Shown here piece after piece: positions 8,989-17,603 of a DNA stretch of 64,000 nt (position 1 is its first letter; each line of letters starts with the position of its first letter). The stretch is from CAILUG01 sp038125665. Its GTDB lineage: Bacteria > Pseudomonadota > Gammaproteobacteria > Pseudomonadales > Pseudohongiellaceae. The DNA lies in NCBI GenBank assembly GCA_038125665.1, contig JAYPEI010000006.1, positions 1 through 64,000 on the forward strand, written 5' to 3'. A program made the translations under genes and the position numbers. The notes below the pieces were generated by a model. It had not been told where the DNA came from. It ran no database searches and saw only the letters and a program-made list of their open reading frames with translations.

Positions 8989-9861
8989 TTAATTACCAAA
9001 CCCGTAGAGCCTGTGGGGGTTGTCCACTAATAGCTTTTGCTGAAGTTCTGTAGATTCAGCCATCAATGGTATTAAGTCCACTAAATCTCCGTCATTCGGC
9101 ATGTGCTGCTTGATGTTTGGGTGTGGCCAATCTGTCCCCCAAAGCACCCGATTTGGAGCTGTTTCGATGAGTTTACGTGCGAAAGACATCGCGTCTGTAA
9201 AAGGAGGTCCCATAGAAGAGATACGCTCTGCACCACAGACTTTAACCCAGCAGTTCTCGCGCTTAGCGAATTCCAGCAATATTTGAAAAGGCCGCTGATC
9301 AAGACCATCTGCTGTAGGGACACGTCCCATATGGTCAATAATATAGGGTACAGGTAAATTATCTAGCAAGTCCTCATGGGTGACTAGATCTGCGGCATCG
9401 AAATGAAGCACAACATGCCATTTAAAGGCCTTGATGCGGTTAACAACTAAATGAAACTCCTCCATATCTGGTACGCCACCCAGATGCTTGACGAAGTTAA
9501 AACGGCAGCCACGAATTCCTTTGTTATTGAGAATTTCGATATCTGACTCGGTGAATGTCTGGTCGATATTCGCTACACCTCGATAAGCGCCTCCACTTTG
9601 TGCGATGGCGTCGATGATTGGATCGTTATTCGTGCCATGACAACTAGCATTAACAAGAACTGCACGAGTGAGTCCTAAAGTTTCTTGCAGTTTCTTAAAA
9701 TCTGCCAAGCCTGCATCGGGAGGAGTGTAAGTCCTATCAGGAGCATAAGGATAAACATCGCCAGGTCCGAAGATGTGACAATGGGCATCGGTTGCATTGG
9801 CTGGTAGGGAAAATTTCGGAGTCCGGGTAAAGGGGTCAGGGGCCATACAGCTCTTAGTCAT
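8989..9861 (-). CDS. Amidohydrolase family protein, 2-pyrone-4,6-dicarboxylate lactonase-like
   Basis: A 290-residue TIM-barrel amidohydrolase (amidohydrolase_2 type). The start of the barrel reads ATDAHCHIFGPGDVYPYAP, very like the LigI family that opens the lactone ring of 2-pyrone-4,6-dicarboxylate in protocatechuate and gallate breakdown; the HxH pair lies in DAHCHIF. Further conserved blocks are YIIDHMGRVP and the late VLWGTDWPHPN, whose Asp is the usual catalytic residue. There is no signal peptide, so it is cytoplasmic. LigI-type enzymes do not need a metal despite the fold. No other protocatechuate 4,5-cleavage gene is in view, so the true substrate may be another lactone or a dicarboxylate. 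The start is ATG 9861, with only a weak AGAG upstream. Confidence 0.8.
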   Translation of the reverse strand: MTKSCMAPDPFTRTPKFSLPANATDAHCHIFGPGDVYPYAPDRTYTPPDAGLADFKKLQETLGLTRAVLVNASCHGTNNDPIIDAIAQSGGAYRGVANIDQTFTESDIEILNNKGIRGCRFNFVKHLGGVPDMEEFHLVVNRIKAFKWHVVLHFDAADLVTHEDLLDNLPVPYIIDHMGRVPTADGLDQRPFQILLEFAKRENCWVKVCGAERISSMGPPFTDAMSFARKLIETAPNRVLWGTDWPHPNIKQHMPNDGDLVDLIPLMAESTELQQKLLVDNPHRLYGFGN

Positions 9862-10004
9862 GATAATAACTCTAAATTTGTATTTAAAAAAATAAATTTA
9901 GCATAAACAGCCCTAATCAAGTAGACCCTCGATAATTTTAGTTATAATCACTAGTCAAGCTATCACAATAGGAATTAACAGCTAAGCCTAGCTGAGATGA
10001 CACA

Positions 10005-10388
10005 ATGTATTTGACAATTAAAACCTTGCACATGACCTGTGCTCTTATCAGTTTCACAGGATTTTTGTTTAGGTCTTATCTAATGTTGATCGACTCACGT
10101 TGGCTACAACATAAGGTAGTACTAATCTTGCCCCATGTGATTGATACGGTTTTTTTGCTTAGTGGGGCAACTATGGCGTTCATGGTTAATTTTGCTTTTT
10201 TTAATCAGCTCTGGTTAACAACCAAAGTGTCTTTACTCATTGTTTATCTATATTTTGTTGGGCAAGCATTGAATCGAGGTAAGACTAAAGTGCGACGTAT
10301 CGGCAATTTTTTTGGAGCAGTGTTAACTTTCTGTTACATCGTTGGTGTGGCAGTAGTAAAGACACCAGCAAGTTGGTTTGGGCTTTAA
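10005..10388 (+). CDS. SirB2 family integral membrane protein
   Basis: A 127-residue membrane protein with four hydrophobic segments, matching the SirB2 family in length and pattern: LKTLHM-like start, R-x-x-L in segment 2, LPHVIDTVFLLSG in the middle, and GKTKVRR before the last helix. The family was named from a Salmonella invasion-gene regulator locus; its molecular role is not established. ATG 10005 has only GAG upstream. The gene is divergent from the LigI-like gene and converges with the next minus-strand gene, with 15 nt between stops. Confidence 0.82.
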   Translation: MYLTIKTLHMTCALISFTGFLFRSYLMLIDSRWLQHKVVLILPHVIDTVFLLSGATMAFMVNFAFFNQLWLTTKVSLLIVYLYFVGQALNRGKTKVRRIGNFFGAVLTFCYIVGVAVVKTPASWFGL

Positions 10389-10403
10389 GCAATTTAGTCT
10401 TTG

Positions 10404-10997
10404 CTAACGCCGATCAAAAACTCTGATTATTTCAACTTCAGTGGTAAAGCCGCGTGGCTGCAATGCGACAGTGATTTCAAGTTGTTCCCCTTGATTCAGT
10501 AGGCGCCAACTCTCGAGTGAGGATCCACCATCTTTAGGCCGGGCCTCTATTATTAAGCTATTCGTTTCGGGATGTCCAAATGAAAAATCCTGCAGGTTAT
10601 CCAGATTCCCCAGACTCACAGAGCGGCTGCGTCCATCAAGGTAAACGGTACGAGTATACTCACCAGCATAAAGTATTGTTAGTAATGAGTCAGTCACACT
10701 GATACTGAGTGTTCTATCGTATGAGATACGATCATACAGCTCCTGTTCTGCCGGACCTCCCCTAAATTGTTCTTTGTTTGCCGAGAACCAACGACGCTTT
10801 ACTTTTTGTCCCATGGCCCTTAAGGCTTTTTCTACTGCTTTATCTGTAGAGTCACTCATTTTTTCGTTAAATTCCCAAAGTCCTCCAAACGAGTTGGGGT
10901 CTGCCCGAGTTTGCGCCTGAATTTGCTCTAGGTTGATAGCCCATATTGAGGTGATCATTAATGTAGCAAGACATAGATGCACTTTAGATCTATTCAT
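10404..10997 (-). CDS. Hypothetical periplasmic protein
   Basis: A 197-residue protein I cannot assign to a named family. It begins MNRSKVHLCLATLMITSIWA and has a plausible signal-peptidase site after IQAQ. The mature part is polar and mostly beta-like, with GLWEFNEKMSDST near its start, a basic KVKRRWFS stretch, and several short strands. I chose ATG 10997 because it begins the signal peptide; an upstream in-frame ATG at 11111 would put 38 extra residues before it and would overlap the probable promoter of the divergent SnoaL-repeat gene. Only 135 nt separate the two divergent starts, so they may share control. Confidence 0.65.
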   Translation of the reverse strand: MNRSKVHLCLATLMITSIWAINLEQIQAQTRADPNSFGGLWEFNEKMSDSTDKAVEKALRAMGQKVKRRWFSANKEQFRGGPAEQELYDRISYDRTLSISVTDSLLTILYAGEYTRTVYLDGRSRSVSLGNLDNLQDFSFGHPETNSLIIEARPKDGGSSLESWRLLNQGEQLEITVALQPRGFTTEVEIIRVFDRR

Positions 10998-11132
10998 CCA
11001 ATATAAGAACAATTTTAGTTTTAGAGAGTAATGATTGAACCAACCAAGAGCAAACTTGCACTGATGACGGATATAGGCAAAACTTGGGCATTGAATTTTA
11101 TTCATGCCCAAAGTGTAAACCAGAGGCCCATC

Positions 11133-13178
11133 ATGTTTAAACCTTTTCCTATGAGACAGATAAAAGTTATGTTCGTTGGCTTTCTTGGCTATTCATTACT
11201 TGTTGCTTGTGCTGATGAAAATAGTAACTTTCAAGCTATTCATGGATCTACAAATGAAGAGCTTGCCTCCCTACACGCTAGGGCAATGCGTGTTAGTGAT
11301 GAGCAGGCTATTAAGCGGCTGCAAAGAAGTTTCGGATATTACATGGAAGAGGCGCTAGTTGAGGAAGTACTAGCTTTACTATCTGAGGACGCGAGTATTG
11401 AATACGCTCGTGATGGGGTTTATCAGGGTAAGCCTCGTGTGCAAGAGTATTTGTATGCGTTGAATGGGGGTAAGTCAGGCCTTAGCCAAGGAAAGCTCCA
11501 AGAATACCTTCAGCTGATGCCAGTAATCAGTGTGGCTGCAGATGGATTGACTGCAAAAGCTAGATGGCGCGGTATCATGCTTTTTGGGGACATGAATAAA
11601 GGCGAGGCCAGTTGGGGTGAAGGTCCTTTTGAAAATGAATATGTCAAAATTGATGGCATCTGGAAAATTAGCAAGATTCATTGGTACCAGACCATACTTG
11701 TGCCTTTTAAAGGAGGTTGGGGACATAGTGAAGATTTAAATCAAGGAATTTGGGTGTCTGACATTCTTCCTCCTGACAAGCCATCGACTTTTGACAAAGG
11801 CAGTTGGCCAACTACTTTTTTACCTCCCTTTTCTTTTGTAAATCCTGTTGGTCGCTATGATGCTGAGTTGCAGCAAGTACCAGAAGTCACAAGAATACAA
11901 CCAGAACTCCCCTCGCTAGAAACTTTTCAAACAACTGATCTACAATCACTTCAAGCCATAATACTTACGCAGCATGCTCACACAAAATTGGAGAATTTAC
12001 AGCGAATTTTTGGTTTCTATATTGATAAACAACTCTGGCATCAGGCGGCAGATCTCTTTACAAAAGATGCAACCTATGAAGATAGCGGGTCAGGTGTTTA
12101 TGTAGGAAGAGAGGCAATACTTGCTTATCTTCAGTCACTCGGAGCTGAGGGGCCTCAACCTAATGTATTAAACGATCATATGCAGCTGATGCCAGTGATT
12201 GATCTTATCTCGGCTACACGTGCACGTGGACGTTGGCATCATTTTTCTCAGCAAGCCCTTCATGGAGTAAGTCATTCGTTGGGAACGGGAATATACGAAA
12301 ATGAATACGTGTTGGAAGAGGGAGTGTGGCGCATAGCAAAACTTCATCGCTATAGCAGCATGGTTACAAACTATGACTTGGGGTGGGGAGAGCAGGCTGA
12401 TCGACGGTCTCAAGTTAGTACTGAATTTCCCCCGCAACATCCACCGAGCCTGGTTTATGAAAATTACCCAGAAGTTTTTGTGCCACCCTTTCACTATGGT
12501 AACCCAGGCATAGCACTTGAAGACCTCCCAAAATTTCCGGAGGATCTCAGTTTGCAAGAGCTCCGCAAAATTCTTGAAGAAATTGAAGATTTTCGTTCTG
12601 TGGAAAGATTACAAACAGTATATGGCTACTATCTAGCGCGTAATCAATGGGACGACCTGACGGGTCTTTTTGCTCCAGACGGTACCATAGAAATTGCTCA
12701 AAGAGGTGTTTATATAGGTCAGGCCAGTGTACGACGAAATCTTGATTTATACGGTGTTCAAGATGAGTTGCCGGGTCAATTACATAATCACATGCAGTAT
12801 CAACCTGTTATTCATATTTCAGAAAATGGTCAACACGCATTCTTACGATCAAGAGCCTTAAGCATGATGGGGGCTTTTGGGTCTGATGGTCGTTGGATGG
12901 GAGGGACCTATGAGAATGTCTATGTCAAACGTGATGGTGTTTGGATGATCCTCAAAGATCAGCAATATAATACTTATTTTGCATCAGTAGATAATGGTTG
13001 GAAGGACTTACCGTGGCGTCCAGCCCCAGGTATAAATCCAAATAATCCGCCAGACGAGCCTCCCAGTGTGTATTTCGAAATGTATCCGCGTGCTTTTTTA
13101 CCGCCATTTCACTACATGAACCCGGTGAGTGGTCGACAAACTTCCTGGACGCCTAATGAGCCGACTGCTGCGGAATAA
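11133..13178 (+). CDS. Lipoprotein with three tandem SnoaL/NTF2-like units
   Basis: A 681-residue predicted lipoprotein (leader MRQIKVMFVGFLGYSLLVAC, lipobox LVAC, Cys26) containing three copies of one unit at about residues 60-238, 284-458 and 490-664. Each unit starts with LQR-x-FGYY, continues with an acidic LF-x-x-DA/G-x-x-E then GVY-x-G, has a central MQ-x-x-PVI strand, then YENEYV-x-x-GVW, and ends with FLPPFHY-x-NP. This is the SnoaL_4-like, NTF2-fold pattern: cone-shaped domains that either catalyse (polyketide cyclase, dehydratase, isomerase) or bind small molecules. ATG 11133 has GAGG upstream and gives a clean lipoprotein leader; the in-frame ATG at 11031 gives a non-signal extension. 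Triple tandem repeats in one exported chain are unusual. Ligand and role are unknown. Confidence 0.82.
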   Translation: MFKPFPMRQIKVMFVGFLGYSLLVACADENSNFQAIHGSTNEELASLHARAMRVSDEQAIKRLQRSFGYYMEEALVEEVLALLSEDASIEYARDGVYQGKPRVQEYLYALNGGKSGLSQGKLQEYLQLMPVISVAADGLTAKARWRGIMLFGDMNKGEASWGEGPFENEYVKIDGIWKISKIHWYQTILVPFKGGWGHSEDLNQGIWVSDILPPDKPSTFDKGSWPTTFLPPFSFVNPVGRYDAELQQVPEVTRIQPELPSLETFQTTDLQSLQAIILTQHAHTKLENLQRIFGFYIDKQLWHQAADLFTKDATYEDSGSGVYVGREAILAYLQSLGAEGPQPNVLNDHMQLMPVIDLISATRARGRWHHFSQQALHGVSHSLGTGIYENEYVLEEGVWRIAKLHRYSSMVTNYDLGWGEQADRRSQVSTEFPPQHPPSLVYENYPEVFVPPFHYGNPGIALEDLPKFPEDLSLQELRKILEEIEDFRSVERLQTVYGYYLARNQWDDLTGLFAPDGTIEIAQRGVYIGQASVRRNLDLYGVQDELPGQLHNHMQYQPVIHISENGQHAFLRSRALSMMGAFGSDGRWMGGTYENVYVKRDGVWMILKDQQYNTYFASVDNGWKDLPWRPAPGINPNNPPDEPPSVYFEMYPRAFLPPFHYMNPVSGRQTSWTPNEPTAAE

Positions 13179-13296
13179 TTCTAGCTCACTATCTGTGGGA
13201 GTGAGTCCTCAACATTAGTTGATGATCTTCTCAGTGCCTCTACTGAAGCATCGCCTATAATTTGGGGCAGTAAAACGTTGAGCTAAAAGCTCCAGA

Positions 13297-14577
13297 TTAG
13301 TTGGCCGGGCCTATCCGCAAAATACCACCGTCTTTTTCCTCTAGCGTAATATAAATTAAGCCATCGGGACCTTGTTGTAGATCGCGCATCCGTTTATGTA
13401 AATCTGTTAGTAAGCTTTCACGACGTAATTCTTCGAAGTTTTCATTTAGTAAGATACGCTCAATATGACCGGTACCATTTACTTCACCAGTACGTAGTGA
13501 CCCTACAAAAATGTCGCCAGTCCATGCAGGCAAGGCTGTACCTGTGTAAAACATTAAGCCAGAGACTGCTATGGCAGGCATCCAATAAATCAATGGGGGT
13601 TCATATCCTGTGTGTGTTGGTGCTTCTGATTGCCAAGGGCCTTGGTAAGTTCGACCAAGGCTTACTACTGGCCAACCGTAATTCAGGCTTGGACGAATAA
13701 CGTTGATTTCATCTCCTCCATTGGGACCGTTTTCGGCTTGAAATAAACTACCGTTTGGATGAAATGCAAGCCCCAAAGCACCACGATGACCATAGGAATA
13801 GATTTCAGGCTGAACTCCTTCTTTACCTACAAATGGATTATCCAGTGGGATTGTGCCGTCATCATTTAAGCGTAGTACTTTACCAGCAAGGTTATCTAGG
13901 GCTTGAGGGTCACCTCGTCCTGTGGTGGTGATGTATAATTTAGTATCCGGCCCAAAGGCTATTTTGGAGACTCCTTGCAATTGAGAGCCTCCATCAATGA
14001 GATCCTCAAAATTAGTGAGGTTCCCGTTCTGCCACTGACCGCGTCCGATCACCACTCGTCCTCTTTCACTGCCGGGAGTAGGTTTGCTGTAAGACAAATA
14101 AACATAGTGGTTATTAGCAAAGTCAGGATGGATCGCTATGTCAATGTATCCGTGAGAAGTGCCCTGTGTGCCTGAATCACCCCGAAAAACAGAGGCTGGG
14201 CCTCCGGAAACTTCACGTAACTTCCCTTGGTTGATATCTGCTTTCCATGCGTAAAGCTTACCTCTACGTGTAATCGTTAGCAGGGTGCCATCCGGTAGAA
14301 ATGTCATGGCCATGCCATATTCTAGTCGCGCTAAGAGTTCAACTTTAATGTCCATACCCTCACCGGTTTTATAGAACCAGGGACCATCTTCAAGAGGTAA
14401 TTTATCCAGTCCAGTTGGGGCTACTGGAACACCGTTTTGAAAAGCTACTGATTGCTGAGCAATAACTGAACTGCTCAATAAAACGCTAAGGATAACAAAA
14501 GTACAAATTGTGATGATGTGGCTGACTAGCTTGAAAAGCATATCAGAATGGCTTATGCAAGCATCATTTCTCGGCAT
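13297..14577 (-). CDS. PQQ-dependent soluble sugar dehydrogenase family protein
   Basis: A 426-residue periplasmic six-bladed beta-propeller of the soluble glucose dehydrogenase/aldose sugar dehydrogenase (YliI-like) family, which oxidises sugars using pyrroloquinoline quinone. Family blocks seen are MAMTFLPDGTLLTITRRGKL, DIAIHPDFANNHYVYLSY, SYGHRGALGLAFHPNG, AENGPNGGDEINVI-x-x-x-x-NYGWP, and a C-terminal DGLIYITLEE. A hydrophobic leader precedes VIAQQ. I keep the first ATG (14577) because AAGGAG lies 6 nt before it; the internal ATG at 14541 would give a shorter leader but has no ribosome site. The gene stands alone and converges with the SnoaL-repeat gene. No PQQ biosynthesis genes are in the window. 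Confidence 0.88.
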   Translation of the reverse strand: MPRNDACISHSDMLFKLVSHIITICTFVILSVLLSSSVIAQQSVAFQNGVPVAPTGLDKLPLEDGPWFYKTGEGMDIKVELLARLEYGMAMTFLPDGTLLTITRRGKLYAWKADINQGKLREVSGGPASVFRGDSGTQGTSHGYIDIAIHPDFANNHYVYLSYSKPTPGSERGRVVIGRGQWQNGNLTNFEDLIDGGSQLQGVSKIAFGPDTKLYITTTGRGDPQALDNLAGKVLRLNDDGTIPLDNPFVGKEGVQPEIYSYGHRGALGLAFHPNGSLFQAENGPNGGDEINVIRPSLNYGWPVVSLGRTYQGPWQSEAPTHTGYEPPLIYWMPAIAVSGLMFYTGTALPAWTGDIFVGSLRTGEVNGTGHIERILLNENFEELRRESLLTDLHKRMRDLQQGPDGLIYITLEEKDGGILRIGPAN

Positions 14578-14771
14578 GACTTACTCCTTGAAATATGAGT
14601 AGAATGTTATGTTTTTGAGTTGACTTAAAAACCTTGGGCATTAGTCTTACTAAGAGCATAGGGATTGCTATCTTGAGAATCAAGCTTATAGCCATTGTTG
14701 ACGATTTTCTGCACTCTGTTCTTAGTCTGATAAACTCCTTTAGAAATTAAGTAGTTTGAGGTTCTCCTGAT

Positions 14772-15671
14772 ATGTACGCCCAGATCAAATCAGTTGTTGA
14801 TGAATTTATCCTTGAGCAAAAACTACCTAATAACTTCCACCAACAGGTGGAGCGCTATTACTTACCTCTAGCAGAAAAAATATTACGTCGTGTGTCTGCT
14901 AGCAATACTGCTCCCATCTTGGGTATTAATGGTGCCCAAGGGAGCGGTAAGTCAACTCTTGCCGCGCTATTGGTGCCGCTTTTACGAGCCCTGGCTGGTA
15001 TTCGAGTAGTTTCACTGTCAATTGATGATTTTTATCTCAGTCAAGATGCCAGAAAAAAATTGAGTCAAGAGGTGCACCCTTTGCTAGCAACAAGGGGGGT
15101 GCCTGGCACACATGAAGTCGATTTGGCGATGAACACTTTAAAAAGTTTGCGCTTAGAAGGGAGTGTCTGTCTACCAGCATTTGATAAGGCGGAAGATGAC
15201 AGAATCCCAGAGTACCAGTGGCAACACATTCTTGCGCCCGTTGATCTGATTATTTTGGAGGGTTGGTGTCTTGGAGTCACCCCTGAAGATGAATCTGCTT
15301 TAGTGACACCATTGAATTTGCTTGAAGCCAATGAAGATCCACAAGGTCACTGGCGGCGCTACGTTAATGAAGCGCTGTCAAAGGACTACGCACAATGGTT
15401 TGGTATGGTAGATTTCTGGCTATTTTTAAAAATACCAGACTTCTCTTTTGTTCAACGCTGGCGGTGGCAACAAGAAGCTAAGTTGAGGGAACGATTACAG
15501 CAGGAAGGGAAAAGTCTTGGTAAAACTTTATCGCCAGGATCCCTTGAACGTTTTATTCAGCACTATGAGCGACTAACATTACAAAGCTTACTAGTCCTAC
15601 CACATCGTGCTGAGGTAGTATTTAAGCTTAATGAAAATCAGCAAATTGTTTCAGCTAGCGGTTTAGATTAA
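14772..15671 (+). CDS. P-loop kinase, D-glycerate 3-kinase-like
   Basis: A 299-residue cytoplasmic P-loop kinase of the plant-type D-glycerate 3-kinase/YGR205w family. The Walker A motif is GAQGSGKST (residues 54-62), followed by SIDDFYLS, the RGVPGTHEVDL block characteristic of the family, LPAFDKAEDDR and LEGWCLG. These enzymes phosphorylate D-glycerate to 3-phosphoglycerate, returning photorespiratory or glyoxylate-derived carbon to glycolysis. ATG 14772 has GAGG about 10 nt upstream. Thirty-three nucleotides downstream is a GlcD-type flavoprotein, so the pair may handle hydroxyacids of the glycolate/glyoxylate/glycerate route (inference). Length fits the family; phosphoribulokinase or uridine kinase is less likely given the RGVPGTHE block. 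Confidence 0.82.
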   Translation: MYAQIKSVVDEFILEQKLPNNFHQQVERYYLPLAEKILRRVSASNTAPILGINGAQGSGKSTLAALLVPLLRALAGIRVVSLSIDDFYLSQDARKKLSQEVHPLLATRGVPGTHEVDLAMNTLKSLRLEGSVCLPAFDKAEDDRIPEYQWQHILAPVDLIILEGWCLGVTPEDESALVTPLNLLEANEDPQGHWRRYVNEALSKDYAQWFGMVDFWLFLKIPDFSFVQRWRWQQEAKLRERLQQEGKSLGKTLSPGSLERFIQHYERLTLQSLLVLPHRAEVVFKLNENQQIVSASGLD

Positions 15672-15704
15672 ATGCTGTCCACTCAGTGAAAAAAAGGATG
15701 TTTT

Positions 15705-17078
15705 ATGTCATTTATGCAAGACCTGCGTCTACTCAGCTCGGTGCCGCCACTAGAGGGTGATAACATTTCACAGCGTTATTATGGTGATTGGTCTTGTGAG
15801 GCACAGACTATACCAGTTGCGGTAGTTCGTCCAGGTTCAACTGAAGAACTTTCAACTGTGCTACGTTTATGTCATGCGAATGATCAAAAAGTGGCAGTAC
15901 AGGGTGGATTGACTGGACTTTGTGGTGGTGCTAATCCCCAATCAGGTGAGCTTGCCATATCACTTGAGCGTCTAGCAGGGGTTGAGGAAATTGATACTGC
16001 GGCAATGACAATGACAGTTCGGGCGGGAACACCCTTGCAAGTAATCCAGGAAGCCGCATTAGCTGAGGGTTTTGTCTTCCCATTGGACCTAGGTGCGCGA
16101 GGCAGTTGTCAGATTGGTGGTAACGTGTCAACTAATGCTGGTGGCAACCAAGTGTTACGTTACGGGATGACAAGAGCACTTGTGCTGGGTCTGGAGGTTG
16201 TGCTGGCAGATGGCACAATACTTTGCAACATGAATAAAATGCTCAAAAACAATGCAGGATACGACTTAAAACACTTATTTATTGGTACCGAAGGTACACT
16301 AGGTATCGTCACTCGTTTAGTATTACGTTTGTTTCCTAAATCTAAGAGTCGTTGCTCTGCGCTAGTGGCAGTAGAAGATTTCTCTCAGGTGACCTCTTTA
16401 TTACGTCGTCTGAGTGCTGACATGGGGCCAGCTTTATCTGCTTTCGAGGTTATGTGGGATGGCTATGTTAATTTCATGTTAGATAATATTGTTGATCTTA
16501 AAACACCATTTTCTCAGCGACATCCTCTCTATGTGCTCACTGAAATAGAGGGCTCTCATCAAGAACGAGATCAAGAACACTTTGAAGAAGTACTTGCTGC
16601 TGCCTTTGAAGCAGGAGAAGTAGTCGATGCAGCGATAGCAAGCTCAGCACGTGAACGTGAGAGTTTTTGGAAAATTCGTGATGGTGTCGCCGAAGTGGGT
16701 AAAGTTATCAAAGACAGTGGTAATTTTGATGTCTCCGTACCTATTTCAGTGATGCCAGAATTTCTTAGAGCTGTCCAAACCCGACTGGATGATAATTATC
16801 CTGGAATTCAGTTTCTTGCCTTTGGTCATGTTGCAGATTCGAATCTGCATTTCATATGTAGCACTGGAGTACACAATGATATACCAGGTATCTCTGACCT
16901 CGTTTACGAGGTGGTGGGGAAATTTAACGGTTCAGTTTCTGCAGAGCATGGCATTGGTGTACAAAAGCGTAAAGTGTTGCACCGTTCACGCTCAGTCGCT
17001 GAAATCTCTTTAATGCAAAACTTAAAACAGGCTTTAGATCCCAAAGGGATACTTAATGCCAGCCGTGTGTTACCGTGA
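15705..17078 (+). CDS. FAD-linked D-2-hydroxyacid dehydrogenase (GlcD family)
   Basis: A 457-residue flavoprotein with an N-terminal FAD_binding_4 (PCMH-type) domain and a C-terminal FAD-linked oxidase domain. Seen motifs are VRPGSTEELSTVLRLC, the FAD pyrophosphate-binding stretch QGGLTGLCGGA, NAGGNQVLRYGMTR, KNNAGYDLKHLFIGTEGTLG, and the late AFGHVADSNLHF and SAEHGIG blocks that carry metal and substrate ligands. The family includes D-lactate, glycolate and D-2-hydroxyglutarate dehydrogenases; this one most resembles the stand-alone D-2-hydroxyglutarate/D-lactate type. AAGGA precedes ATG 15705. It follows the glycerate-kinase-like gene in the same direction, so a shared role with glycolate or glycerate is plausible. 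No signal peptide; likely cytoplasmic or peripheral to the membrane. Confidence 0.87.
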   Translation: MSFMQDLRLLSSVPPLEGDNISQRYYGDWSCEAQTIPVAVVRPGSTEELSTVLRLCHANDQKVAVQGGLTGLCGGANPQSGELAISLERLAGVEEIDTAAMTMTVRAGTPLQVIQEAALAEGFVFPLDLGARGSCQIGGNVSTNAGGNQVLRYGMTRALVLGLEVVLADGTILCNMNKMLKNNAGYDLKHLFIGTEGTLGIVTRLVLRLFPKSKSRCSALVAVEDFSQVTSLLRRLSADMGPALSAFEVMWDGYVNFMLDNIVDLKTPFSQRHPLYVLTEIEGSHQERDQEHFEEVLAAAFEAGEVVDAAIASSARERESFWKIRDGVAEVGKVIKDSGNFDVSVPISVMPEFLRAVQTRLDDNYPGIQFLAFGHVADSNLHFICSTGVHNDIPGISDLVYEVVGKFNGSVSAEHGIGVQKRKVLHRSRSVAEISLMQNLKQALDPKGILNASRVLP

Positions 17079-17135
17079 ATGGTTGAATTTAGTTAACGGT
17101 TAAAGCCGAGGCTAGATTGGGAAAAATAATTTCCA

Positions 17136-17597
17136 TCATGGGAAGCTTAAAATCTGTTTGCTTGTTAAGTCGTCTTGGGTGAGTTGTTCTGAGTTTAGTT
17201 CAGTTTTGCCAGGAATAAATTTATTGCGTTGCAGAATGTAGGCAAGTATGTCTGCATACTCTGCAGCTTGAAGCCTTTCACCTTCTTCGGGAGGCATGTT
17301 ACTTTGAATAAATGTGAGCAGTTCTGCGACAGAAACACCTTCCCATTTTTTCTTAAAGTAAGATCCCCTAAGTTGAGTACCAAACTGGCCGTTATTAAGG
17401 TTGGTACCATGACAAAGCTGACAACTTTTTTTATAAAGTTCTTTACCAAGCTCAGCTTGACTCAGGGTATAACTCAGAGTGGAGTCCACTGCTGATTCGC
17501 TGCTACTGATTCCTAAAGTAGCCAATAAAACAAATAACATTAAGCCTTGTAATGGCTGCATTTTGAAAATGCTATTAGTAAAGAATATGTGCTTCAT
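17136..17597 (-). CDS. Small periplasmic cytochrome c
   Basis: A 153-residue protein with a hydrophobic leader (LQGLMLFVLLATLGISS) and one heme motif, CQLCH, followed by GTNLNNGQFG and an axial methionine candidate in SNMPPEEG. It is a class I mono-heme cytochrome c of the kind that takes electrons from periplasmic dehydrogenases. ATG 17597 lies 6 nt after the stop of the MATE gene and has only a weak GAGAG upstream, so it is probably coupled; an internal ATG 12 codons later would also keep the leader. It is the third gene of the TauD-MATE-cytochrome run, an odd set with no obvious shared pathway. Confidence 0.8.
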   Translation of the reverse strand: MKHIFFTNSIFKMQPLQGLMLFVLLATLGISSSESAVDSTLSYTLSQAELGKELYKKSCQLCHGTNLNNGQFGTQLRGSYFKKKWEGVSVAELLTFIQSNMPPEEGERLQAAEYADILAYILQRNKFIPGKTELNSEQLTQDDLTSKQILSFP

Positions 17598-17603
17598 TGC
17601 TCT

